Assembly (NCBI RefSeq): GCF_002364335.1
Contig: NZ_DEXW01000080.1
Coordinates: forward strand, 70,587-134,586
Direction of reading: 5' to 3'
From: Winogradskyella sp. UBA3174
GTDB lineage: Bacteria; Bacteroidota; Bacteroidia; Flavobacteriales; Flavobacteriaceae
DNA: 64,000 nucleotides
Made by a program: the position numbers and the translations under genes. This document shows positions 14,678 to 22,616 of this stretch, in pieces (positions within the stretch are counted from its first letter, which is position 1; every line of letters begins with the position of its first letter). Under the pieces are notes generated by a model. The model was not told the DNA's origin. It searched no databases and saw only the letters and a list, made by a program, of their open reading frames with translations.

Positions 14678-16837
14678 TCAAGCATTCAAATCCGTCTTAC
14701 GATTTTGTAAAGTATCAATAAAAGGTTGTTTAGTTATAATCTTACCAGTAGCTGCTTTTATAGCATTTGCTAAAGCTCCACCAGCAGGTGGTAAACCTGG
14801 CTCGCCAAGACCTGTTGGAGATAATTCATTTTCTACAAAATAAGTTTCAACTATTGGTGTTTCTTTCATTCTGATTAATCTGTAGGTGTTAAAGTTGACA
14901 TCCTGAGGTTTTCCATCTTCAAAAGAAAAGTTGCCATACATCGCATGCCCAATTCCATCAATAACACCACCTTCAATCTGATTTTTTGCACCAGTTGGGT
15001 TAACAACAATTCCGCAATCTACGGCAACAGTTACTTTTTCAACTGAAGGCACCCCATTTTTCATGGTTATATCTACAACTTCTGCAACATGTGTGTTATG
15101 ACTATAATAAGCCGCAAATCCTTGATAGACTCCATTTTCACTATTTCCCCAGTTACTTTTTTCTGCGGCAAGTTTAATAGTGTTTGTCATACGTTCTGCT
15201 GAATAGTCAATACTTTTATCTTCTACGTCTTTTACATTTTTTAATAAATCTAAGCGTAACTGCACAGGGTCAACTTCTAAGGCTTCAGCTATTTCATCAA
15301 AAAAACTTTGTTCTGCATAGGCTAAAAAGTTAGTGTAAGGTGCTCTCCATGCACCTGTGGTGATGTTACTTTTATAGTTGCCAGACTCAATCTTATAGTT
15401 TGCTATTGCACCAGCAGGAAAGAAATTCGGAATTAAACCATACATATTAGAATTAATAGCAGCTTCTTTTAAATGATAACCGGTTACTTTTCTGTCTTTA
15501 ATTGATGCTTTAATTCTATATTTTATTGCTGGTCTGTATATTCCGGCAGCCATATCATCTTCACGTGAAAAAATAACTTTTATAGGTTGTTTTGTAATAT
15601 TAGATATTTCTGCAGCTTCCATAGCAAAATCACCATATAAACGTCTACCAAAACCACCACCCATTCGTGTCATTTCTAAATGCACATCTTCCGGGTTTCT
15701 ATTTATTAAAGATGCAATTCTATTTGCTGTGCCAGCTGGTGTTTGTATAGGACCCACTAAATATACTTTTTCTTCAGTAACATTTGCATAGAAATTCATA
15801 GGTTCCATACAATTGTGTGGCAAAAATGGAGATTCAAATGTGCGTTCTAAGATTTCGTCAGCTTCGGCAAAGGCTTTTTTAATGTTGCCATCTTCTCGTC
15901 TGACATCTAATGTATTGCTATCTAAAATGGCATTAAGTTCTTTATCGTGTTGTGCTGTACTTTCTAAATTTTCATCAGCTTTCCATTCAACTTTCAAAGC
16001 TTTTTTACCTTTCATGGCTGCCCAAGTATTGGTCGCTAATACGGCAATTTTATCTCCAAACTGAATAACGTCTGTTACTCCATTAACAGATTTGGCTTGA
16101 GTAGCATCAAATGTATCTACTTTCTGGCCAAATGCAGGTGGCCGCGCAACAGAAACATATTTCATACCCTCAACAACATAGTCCAATCCAAATAAAGGTT
16201 CTCCAGTAATAATTTTATCTATGTCAACATTTATCGCATCCTTACCAATAATTTTATAATCTTTAGGCGATTTTAAACTTACATTTTCAGGAACTTCCAT
16301 TCCAGCTGCATCGTTTACAACATCACCATAGCCTAATTGATCACCAGTACTATTTTTAATAATTCCGTCTGATGCAGTACACGTTGAAGCATCAACTCCC
16401 CATTTAGCTGCAGCTGCATTAATTAACATTTGTTTTGCAGTTGCACCGGTTTGTCTTAAAGCATCCCATCCAAACCTTATGGATTGACTACCGCCTGCAA
16501 CTTGTCTCTGAAAGTTTTTAGTGTCTAAAGCTCCTTGTTCTACAGATACATGTGCCCAAGGGACATCTAACTCTTCTGCGATAAGCATTGGCATAGACGT
16601 TTTTACACCTTGTCCTATTTCTGGATTAGGAGAGTAAATTGTTACATAACCATTATCTGCAATTTTTATAAAAGCATTAAAGTCATTGAAGTTGAGTTTT
16701 GAAACATCAACAGCAGGAACTGCAGCTTCTTTGCAAGAATTTAAAAAATTAAAGCCGATTAAAATTCCGCCACTAGCCAACGCAGAAGTACGAATGAAAT
16801 TACGTCTGCTAAATGTAAGTTTGTTTTTATTTTTCAT
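14678..16837 (-). CDS. molybdenum hydroxylase large subunit (xanthine dehydrogenase family, IorB-like), Tat-exported
   Basis: 719 aa. Twin-arginine signal SRRNFIRTSA (R11-R12) followed by a hydrophobic stretch and an early Cys, so probably exported folded with its cofactor. The mature part has molybdopterin-binding features of the isoquinoline 1-oxidoreductase beta-subunit type: GQGVKTSMPMLIAEEL near the N-terminus, GGGFGRRL mid-protein, and GLGEPGLPPAGG with the expected catalytic Glu at 679. The substrate (aldehyde or N-heterocycle) is not predictable. It pairs with the 2Fe-2S subunit ending 11 bases upstream; no FAD subunit is present, as in IorAB-type enzymes that pass electrons to cytochromes. 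Confidence 0.93.
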   Translation of the reverse strand: MKNKNKLTFSRRNFIRTSALASGGILIGFNFLNSCKEAAVPAVDVSKLNFNDFNAFIKIADNGYVTIYSPNPEIGQGVKTSMPMLIAEELDVPWAHVSVEQGALDTKNFQRQVAGGSQSIRFGWDALRQTGATAKQMLINAAAAKWGVDASTCTASDGIIKNSTGDQLGYGDVVNDAAGMEVPENVSLKSPKDYKIIGKDAINVDIDKIITGEPLFGLDYVVEGMKYVSVARPPAFGQKVDTFDATQAKSVNGVTDVIQFGDKIAVLATNTWAAMKGKKALKVEWKADENLESTAQHDKELNAILDSNTLDVRREDGNIKKAFAEADEILERTFESPFLPHNCMEPMNFYANVTEEKVYLVGPIQTPAGTANRIASLINRNPEDVHLEMTRMGGGFGRRLYGDFAMEAAEISNITKQPIKVIFSREDDMAAGIYRPAIKYRIKASIKDRKVTGYHLKEAAINSNMYGLIPNFFPAGAIANYKIESGNYKSNITTGAWRAPYTNFLAYAEQSFFDEIAEALEVDPVQLRLDLLKNVKDVEDKSIDYSAERMTNTIKLAAEKSNWGNSENGVYQGFAAYYSHNTHVAEVVDITMKNGVPSVEKVTVAVDCGIVVNPTGAKNQIEGGVIDGIGHAMYGNFSFEDGKPQDVNFNTYRLIRMKETPIVETYFVENELSPTGLGEPGLPPAGGALANAIKAATGKIITKQPFIDTLQNRKTDLNA

Positions 16838-16848
16838 AATTATTTAGC

Positions 16849-17310
16849 TTAAGACATTTTCTTAGCAGCCAATGCTACTGCTTTCTCAATTCTGTTATAA
16901 CTAGCGCATCTGCATAAATTACCATGCATAGCATTTCTTATGTCATCATTATTGGGATTAGGGTTTTGCTTTAAAAATGAGGAAGCGGTCATTATTTGTC
17001 CAGATTGGCAGTACCCACACTGTGGTACATCAAGTTCTTTCCAAGCTTCTTGCACAGGGTGAAGCGCTTTATCTTTAAGTCCTTCAATAGTAATGATATT
17101 TGCATCTACCAAACTAGAAATAGGAAGCGAACAACTTCGCACTGCAACACCATCTAAATGGACTGTACATGCACCACATTGACCAATACCGCAGCCAAAT
17201 TTTGTGCCTAATAAATTGAGTTCGTCACGAAGTACCCAAAGTAAAGGAGTGTCATCGTCTGCGTTTACGTTAACAGATTTTCCATTAACCTTTAAATTAT
17301 AACTTGCCAT
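16849..17310 (-). CDS. molybdenum hydroxylase 2Fe-2S subunit (IorA-like)
   Basis: 153 aa, the normal size. N-terminal plant-type ferredoxin cluster: C40, C45, C48 (CGIGQCGAC) and C60. C-terminal four-helix 2Fe-2S cluster: C98, C101 (CGYC) and C133, C135 (CRC). Small subunit of the two-subunit molybdenum hydroxylase; it carries electrons from the Mo site to an acceptor. It has no signal peptide and presumably rides out with the Tat-tagged large subunit. It starts 77 bases after the NTPase gene; no separate -7 box was found, so transcription may come from the xdhC promoter. Confidence 0.95.
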   Translation of the reverse strand: MASYNLKVNGKSVNVNADDDTPLLWVLRDELNLLGTKFGCGIGQCGACTVHLDGVAVRSCSLPISSLVDANIITIEGLKDKALHPVQEAWKELDVPQCGYCQSGQIMTASSFLKQNPNPNNDDIRNAMHGNLCRCASYNRIEKAVALAAKKMS

Positions 17311-17386
17311 AACACTTAGATTATTTAGTTAAAGTTAAAAATAATAAGCTATAAATGTGTTTTTTTGATAACATATTAACAATTAG

Positions 17387-17884
17387 TTATTTGTGATTGA
17401 TAAACTTAGCTTTGAATTCTTTTAAGTTAAAAACCACTTCATTTTTAAAATTATACTTAGTTATAAAATCATTTAAAACTGATGCTCGTACTACAAAGAA
17501 AAGCTTTGATTTATTCGTTGCATATTCTGCTTTTAATTGTAATAATAAATTATGAAAGCCTTGATCTTTATAGATTTCCAGAGGACCAATTTCATCTAAA
17601 ATAATTAATTCAGATTTAGACGATTTATAATAACTTAAGATGAGTTCTTCTATTGTTTTAAAGCTTTTTAAATCAAAAGCATATTTACCGACTATTAAAT
17701 CTTTAGCATCTGTTTCCATTGGAATTAAAAATCCTGTTTCAATATTTTGAAATTGCCTTTTACCTTTGACGATAGGGGATAAGAAGCCACTTAGATTATT
17801 AGATTTTTTTGTCCATTCTTGGAGTGCGGTAGTTTTTCCTATGCCTTTTTCATCAGATAATATGTATACTTGATTATCATTCAT
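17387..17884 (-). CDS. THEP1-like nucleoside-triphosphatase
   Basis: 165 aa from the ATG at 17884, which overlaps the stop of the upstream membrane-protein gene (ATGAATGA, 8-base overlap); a longer start at 17899 is possible but less likely. P-loop DEKGIGKTTA (about residues 11-20) and the THEP1 hallmark Walker B, DEIGPLE, at 97-103. THEP1/NTPase_1 proteins hydrolyse NTPs in vitro, and their physiological role is poorly known; related proteins occur in molybdenum-enzyme clusters. The tight coupling to the membrane protein suggests the two act together, for example as an ATPase and its membrane partner (inference). Confidence 0.8.
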   Translation of the reverse strand: MNDNQVYILSDEKGIGKTTALQEWTKKSNNLSGFLSPIVKGKRQFQNIETGFLIPMETDAKDLIVGKYAFDLKSFKTIEELILSYYKSSKSELIILDEIGPLEIYKDQGFHNLLLQLKAEYATNKSKLFFVVRASVLNDFITKYNFKNEVVFNLKEFKAKFINHK

Positions 17885-18884
17885 GACTTTCATCTTCATA
17901 ATATAATGATAAACTCAACCAATTAGTTGTAAATGATTTTCCACGTTTCCAGAGGTTTTTTTCAGATGAAGACAATTGATGAGCGATTCCTACATTGTTT
18001 CGTATGGAAGGCATTAATTCTATAATAGTCTTTAAGGATTTATTATTTGAGTTTTTTTTCTTTTCTACCCATTTTTGCATTAAGAATTTAAATAGTGGAT
18101 TAAAAACAAAAAGGAAAAAAATGATAGCACCTAATGTTCTCAATACTATATATAGTGCATTATTGAAAGCACCCGAAAACACAAACACTAATATTGAGAA
18201 TATTAACAAACCACCAATTAACCATAACCGTTTCTTTTTATTTTTTTTTAAAGAAATAGTCTCGTTAGGTATTCTAACATCTATTTTACCTAAAGATTTA
18301 GCATTCTCAAAAACGATTTTTGGTAATTTCGCAGATAGATTACCTGCTATAATACCGACTATAAAATACAGTAAACCATAGATACTCAGGAATAACCATG
18401 GTAAGTCTGAAATCCAATCCATCTGTAATTTACTTTGTATACCAGTAAAAAATTGTTTAATAGATTCCCATAACCCTGTGCCGAAAATTATAGTTAAGGT
18501 GAATATTTTTTGAAATGCTGATTCAAACAAGGCTATAGATCCAAAGCTAATTGCGGTTAATTTATTTACACCAAAAGCACCATAAAAGCTTGCACCAACA
18601 ACTCCTTGAAATAATACGGCAATATATGCCATTGGAGGAGAATGCGGACTAACTGTTGCTTTTATAAGTATAACCAATAGTGTGGCTTTAATTATAGCGC
18701 TAAACTTATTAGTATTTACATACGCTAAATATGTAATAATTATTACAGCAAAACTGCCCAAGAATAAACCGCTAAAAGGGATTTTAATAGCATGTAACAA
18801 ACCACCCAAGCCACTTTCACTAACCGCCCAAATAGCAGTTAATTTTGCATTAAATAGATTTGGTTTCTCTTGGAATTTTATCAT
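17877..18884 (-). CDS. polytopic membrane protein in molybdenum-hydroxylase operon (unassigned)
   Basis: 335 aa. About seven to eight hydrophobic segments in two blocks. The first block (residues about 15-195) is Gly/Ala-rich, with the motif SPHSPPMAYIAVLFQG, and by eye resembles substrate-binding S components of ECF vitamin transporters. A basic linker (KKNKKKR) leads to a second block of two to three helices, then a soluble C-terminal tail of about 80 residues containing KRGKSF. No family can be named with confidence. The gene lies between MocA-like (13 bases upstream) and the NTPase it overlaps, so it is part of the maturation or supply apparatus of the hydroxylase. Confidence 0.75.
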   Translation of the reverse strand: MIKFQEKPNLFNAKLTAIWAVSESGLGGLLHAIKIPFSGLFLGSFAVIIITYLAYVNTNKFSAIIKATLLVILIKATVSPHSPPMAYIAVLFQGVVGASFYGAFGVNKLTAISFGSIALFESAFQKIFTLTIIFGTGLWESIKQFFTGIQSKLQMDWISDLPWLFLSIYGLLYFIVGIIAGNLSAKLPKIVFENAKSLGKIDVRIPNETISLKKNKKKRLWLIGGLLIFSILVFVFSGAFNNALYIVLRTLGAIIFFLFVFNPLFKFLMQKWVEKKKNSNNKSLKTIIELMPSIRNNVGIAHQLSSSEKNLWKRGKSFTTNWLSLSLYYEDESHE

Positions 18885-18897
18885 TAGTAATGCTAAT

Positions 18898-19476
18898 TCA
18901 TTTAGTGTTGTTAATCAATTTTTCATAGTCTTCGGGAGTGTCAATATCAAACAAATTAACTGAATAGTCTATTGTTTTAGTCAAAATTGTATCTGAGTTC
19001 AATAAGGCTTTTGCTCCGTAATCACCATTCAGTTTTAATAAGTCTAAAAAATACTGTTTCGGAAATAAGGCAGGTACACCTTTGTGGTTTTTATATTGTG
19101 AAGTGATACTATGATTTGGATGTTTTTTTAGTTCCGAAATCATTTGATTGTAATAGTCAAAACTAATATGAGGTTGATCACCCAGAGCTATTAAAACAGC
19201 ATCATAATCGAGAAGACTTATTATGCCTTTAACGATACTAGAACTTAATCCTTTTTCGAATGTATTATTAATGATAATTTCAACAGATTTATTGATATTT
19301 TTTTGAATTGTATCAGCATTCGAACCTAACAATACAAAAACATCATTGGTATTAGAACCTAATGCATTCTCTACTACGGTTCCTAAAATAGTTGATTCTT
19401 TATAAGGTAAAAGTTGTTTTGGAGTTCCCATGCGAGAGGAAGAACCAGCAGCTAAAATGAGTATTGCAATTTTCAA
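18898..19476 (-). CDS. MocA/MobA-like molybdenum cofactor nucleotidyltransferase
   Basis: 192 aa. N-terminal nucleotide-binding signature LAAGSSSRMGTPKQLLP (residues 8-24) and the metal-binding ALGDQP near residue 95. This is the family that adds CMP (MocA) or GMP (MobA) to molybdopterin. Xanthine dehydrogenase-family enzymes use the cytosine dinucleotide form, so a MocA-type cytidylyltransferase is the likely role. The stop of xdhC lies six bases upstream. It is essential for making the cofactor used by the subunits encoded at the end of the operon. Confidence 0.87.
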   Translation of the reverse strand: MKIAILILAAGSSSRMGTPKQLLPYKESTILGTVVENALGSNTNDVFVLLGSNADTIQKNINKSVEIIINNTFEKGLSSSIVKGIISLLDYDAVLIALGDQPHISFDYYNQMISELKKHPNHSITSQYKNHKGVPALFPKQYFLDLLKLNGDYGAKALLNSDTILTKTIDYSVNLFDIDTPEDYEKLINNTK

Positions 19477-19482
19477 TCTTAA

Positions 19483-20499
19483 TTATTTAGTGAAATTTCG
19501 TTTAACATCTCTCATAGAAATTGGTTCTTTTTCACGAACCAAAGCTAAAATTTCTGAAAGTATAGATAGTGCAATTTCTTCGGGTGTTATTGCGCCTATA
19601 TTTAAACCAGCCGGACTATAAATAGATGAGAATACAGCATCACCAATAGTATCATTTTGGTTAATAATATCATTTAAAAGTTGCTCTTTTCGTTTATACG
19701 AGCCTAAGACACCAATATATTTCGACTTAAATTTAATCACTTTTAATAAAAACTTTAAATCAAGCGCGTAATTATGGGTCATTATTATGACAGCTGTTTC
19801 TTTATCAATATTTAAGTCAATCATTTCTGGTGCTTGACTTATAACTGAATGTGCGCCTGGAAAATCTAATAGGTTTTTAGGATCTTTTACAGAGGTAATA
19901 ACATCTATGTCCCAACCCAATATACTTGCCATTAAACAAAGTTTAACAGCATCATGCTCACCACCAATTATTAGTAATTTAAAGCAAGGTTGTAACGTCT
20001 GTGAAAATATTTTCATATCTTTTGAAGATTCTATTTTGAATTCCTTGGAGAACTTAAAATCACGATGATTATTAAGCTTAAGAATACTTCCAAAATCACC
20101 TGTAAAATCATCTTTTAGCTTAAAATGAGATTCAATTTCAAAGCTTTCCCTATTTTTTAAAACGGCTTGAAATGTGATAAATAATTCTTCGGAAATAATG
20201 AAGGGTTCAATTAGAATATAAAGAATGCCTTCACAGCCCAAACGAAGTCGCCCATCATAGGTTATAACTTTAGCTTTTTTATCTTTGAATACAGATTGTG
20301 CACGCTGTTTAACTACATTTTCTACGCAACCACCACTAACAGCACCAACCATAGTACCATCCTCACAAATACCCATACGTACGCCAGGTTTTCTATAAGA
20401 TGAACCATCTAAGAAAACAACAGTAGCTAAAACATTTTTTAATCCATTATTTTGATTTAAATAGGCTTTATAAATAATTTGTTTTAGTTCGTGAGTCAT
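19483..20499 (-). CDS. XdhC-family molybdenum cofactor insertion/sulfuration chaperone
   Basis: 338 aa. The N-terminal XdhC/CoxI part has GSSYRKPGVRMGICEDG (about residues 32-48) and SGGCVE (about 55-60). The C-terminal part is an XdhC Rossmann domain with IIGGEHDAVKLCLMA and a PAGLNIGAITPEEIALSI segment near the end. XdhC binds the Mo cofactor and helps its sulfuration and insertion into the apoenzyme. It is the first gene of the minus-strand operon, with a TACTTTTG -7 box 18 bases upstream, divergent from the nitroreductase. Confidence 0.9.
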   Translation of the reverse strand: MTHELKQIIYKAYLNQNNGLKNVLATVVFLDGSSYRKPGVRMGICEDGTMVGAVSGGCVENVVKQRAQSVFKDKKAKVITYDGRLRLGCEGILYILIEPFIISEELFITFQAVLKNRESFEIESHFKLKDDFTGDFGSILKLNNHRDFKFSKEFKIESSKDMKIFSQTLQPCFKLLIIGGEHDAVKLCLMASILGWDIDVITSVKDPKNLLDFPGAHSVISQAPEMIDLNIDKETAVIIMTHNYALDLKFLLKVIKFKSKYIGVLGSYKRKEQLLNDIINQNDTIGDAVFSSIYSPAGLNIGAITPEEIALSILSEILALVREKEPISMRDVKRNFTK

Positions 20500-20517
20500 A
20501 AACTAAAATTATAAAAA

Positions 20518-20525
20518 CAAAAGTA
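20518..20525 (-). promoter_or_regulatory. -7 promoter box TACTTTTG of the molybdenum-hydroxylase operon
   Basis: Minus-strand TAnnTTTG match 18 bases before the xdhC ATG, in the divergent intergenic region. It probably drives the whole run to 14678, since no later box is evident. Confidence 0.6.
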
Positions 20526-20606
20526 ATTTTAGCACTAATGAAGTACTTAATTTCTCTTTCTAGTCATCTTACAATTTTAGTTGATGTTTTCTGATGACTT
20601 TATTCT

Positions 20607-20614
20607 TATTTTTG
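20607..20614 (+). promoter_or_regulatory. -7 promoter box TATTTTTG of the nitroreductase gene
   Basis: Plus-strand TAnnTTTG match 11 bases before the ATG at 20626; a TTG lies 23 bases upstream, at the long limit of -33 spacing. Confidence 0.6.
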
Positions 20615-20625
20615 CAAAAAAAAGA

Positions 20626-21255
20626 ATGTCTATAATAGAAAAATTAAAATGGCGCTACGCAACAAAAAAATTTGATACAAACAAGCAATTGTCTCAAATA
20701 CAACTTTCAATTTTAAAAGAAGCTTTTAATTTAACAGCTTTATCTTATGGATTGCAAACATTAAAGATGGTGATTATTGAAGACAAATTTGTACGAGAAC
20801 CTTTAGTAGAGTTGTCCTATGGGCAACGTCAAGTTTTAGACGCTTCTCATTTATTAGTTTTGTGTATACAGACTAAAATTGACGATACCGATATAACAGA
20901 ACATTTTGATATGATTAAAGATGTTAGAAACACACCAGATACTATTTTAGATCCATTTAAAAAACAATTAAATGCTACTATTACTAATATGGCAGAGGAT
21001 AAGAAAGATGATTGGGCCACAAGACAAGCTTATATTGCTTTAGGTAATTTAATGACGGTTTGTGCTGTAGAGGGTATAGATAGTTGTCCTATGGAAGGTT
21101 TTATTCCAGAAAAATTAGATGAAGCTTTAGGATTGAATGCTTTAGGTTTAAGTTCAGTTTTATTGTTGCCAGTTGGATATAGAGCAGAAGACGATATGTT
21201 TGCGACTTTAAAAAAAGTAAGAAAGCCTTTGACTAAAACTATTATAGAATTGTAG
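20626..21255 (+). CDS. nitroreductase-family NAD(P)H-dependent flavin oxidoreductase
   Basis: 209 aa from the ATG at 20626. A longer frame back to a TTG at 20581 would read through the promoter box and is rejected. KLKWRYATKKFD at residues 6-17 is the typical FMN-contacting start of this nitroreductase group (NfsB-like). Further family features are GLQTLKMVII, the AYIALGNLMTVCAVEGIDSCPMEGF segment (stated in part: ALGNLMTVCAVEGIDS) and LLLPVGYRAEDD. It reduces quinones or nitro compounds with NAD(P)H. Divergent from xdhC. Confidence 0.9.
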   Translation: MSIIEKLKWRYATKKFDTNKQLSQIQLSILKEAFNLTALSYGLQTLKMVIIEDKFVREPLVELSYGQRQVLDASHLLVLCIQTKIDDTDITEHFDMIKDVRNTPDTILDPFKKQLNATITNMAEDKKDDWATRQAYIALGNLMTVCAVEGIDSCPMEGFIPEKLDEALGLNALGLSSVLLLPVGYRAEDDMFATLKKVRKPLTKTIIEL

Positions 21256-21284
21256 GATTTTAATTATAAAATAACACAAAGCCT

Positions 21285-21292
21285 TATATTTG
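21285..21292 (+). promoter_or_regulatory. -7 promoter box TATATTTG of the DegT-family gene
   Basis: Exact TAnnTTTG match 37 bases before the ATG at 21330; no -33 TTG at the usual spacing. Confidence 0.6.
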
Positions 21293-21329
21293 TAATAAGA
21301 GTTTTCAATATTAAATTTGAATAAAAGTT

Positions 21330-22523
21330 ATGCCTGGATTTGAGTTGTTTGGTGATTTAGAAAGAAAAGAAGTTAATGATGTTTTAGATAATGGTGTTTT
21401 AATGCGCTATGGTTTTGACGGTATGCGTAAAGGCCATTGGAAAGCTAAAGAATTAGAGGCTGAATTAGCTAAAACATTTAATTCTGAACATGTACAATTA
21501 GTATCTAGTGGTACTGCAGCAGTTTCTGTGGCATTAGCATCTGCAGGAGTTGGTGCTGGTGATGAAGTTATTATGCCAACATTTACTTTTGTAGCGAGTT
21601 TTGAGGCTATTATGATGTTGGGTGCGATACCTGTTTTAGTAGATGTTGATGATACATTAACGTTAGATCCAAAAGCTGTTGAAGCCGCAATTACACCAAA
21701 GACAAAAGCCGTTATGATTGTGCAAATGTGCGGAAGCATGGGTGATATGGATGCGTTGCGTAGAATTTGTAACACAAATGAATTAATTTTTGTTGAAGAT
21801 TCTTGCCAAGCCATTGGTGGTACTTATAAAGGTAAACCTTTAGGTAGCATTGCTGACGTTGGCTGTTTTTCATTCGATTTTGTAAAGACCATTACTTGTG
21901 GTGAAGGTGGAGCTGTAGTCACTAATAACAAAGACTATTATATAAATGCAGATCATTACAGCGATCATGGACACGACCATATTGGTAGTGATAGAGGTGC
22001 CGAAACACATCCTTTTTTAGGTTATAATTTTAGGATTTCAGAACTAAATGCTGCTGTAGGTTTGGCTCAAGTGAGACGCTTACCAGAGTTTATAGAACTT
22101 CAAAAACGTAATTATACCATCATTAGAGAAACTTTAGTTGATTTACCCGAAGTACAGTTTAGAACTGTACCAGAAGGAGGCGAAGAAAGCTATGCGTTTT
22201 TAAATTTCTTTTTACCAGACTTAGAGTTTTCAAGAAAAGTCTCTAAAGCATTCAAAGAAAATGGTATTGATGTATGTTGGAATTATTACGATAATAATTG
22301 GCACTACATTCGCGAATGGCATCATCTAAAAGATGCTAAATCTTTATATCCTTTATCTGCAGACCTTAAACATGAATTATCGGAACTCAAAACAAAAGAT
22401 TTTTCGCAATCAGATCATTTTATTGGTCGTAACATATCTTGTTTAATTAAATTGTCTTGGACTGAAGAAGAGGTAAAGTTACGCGCAGAGAAAATGAAAG
22501 ACTGTATCATAAAATCGCGTTAA
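21330..22523 (+). CDS. DegT/DnrJ/EryC1/StrS aminotransferase, resembling KdnA (8-amino-Kdo transaminase)
   Basis: 397 aa, usual family length. The PLP lysine is K186 in DFVKTITCGEGGA; SSGTAAVSVAL (about residue 57) binds PLP phosphate, and EDSCQAIGG (about 154) holds the Asp facing the pyridine. From memory, the N-terminus (MPGFELFG, MRYGFDGMRK) and the SDHGHDHIG / GYNFRISELNAAVG segments resemble Shewanella KdnA. KdnA transaminates oxidised Kdo to 8-amino-Kdo, which replaces Kdo in lipid A-core. The partner KdnB is not adjacent, so the specific role is a hypothesis; the family call is firm. Confidence 0.85.
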   Translation: MPGFELFGDLERKEVNDVLDNGVLMRYGFDGMRKGHWKAKELEAELAKTFNSEHVQLVSSGTAAVSVALASAGVGAGDEVIMPTFTFVASFEAIMMLGAIPVLVDVDDTLTLDPKAVEAAITPKTKAVMIVQMCGSMGDMDALRRICNTNELIFVEDSCQAIGGTYKGKPLGSIADVGCFSFDFVKTITCGEGGAVVTNNKDYYINADHYSDHGHDHIGSDRGAETHPFLGYNFRISELNAAVGLAQVRRLPEFIELQKRNYTIIRETLVDLPEVQFRTVPEGGEESYAFLNFFLPDLEFSRKVSKAFKENGIDVCWNYYDNNWHYIREWHHLKDAKSLYPLSADLKHELSELKTKDFSQSDHFIGRNISCLIKLSWTEEEVKLRAEKMKDCIIKSR

Positions 22524-22616
22524 AACGACTCAAATCACCTCTTTGTATTGTCTTTGTATAGTTTTAAAACTTTAAAATAAGACCTGTAGTTTGTAATTTC
22601 ACAAAAAAGTATATCT

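Noticed and set aside
21940..22010. His/Asp-rich stretch in the DegT-family protein as a metal-binding insertion
   Set aside because: SDHGHDHIG occurs at the position where this aminotransferase subfamily normally carries it, so it is not an insertion.
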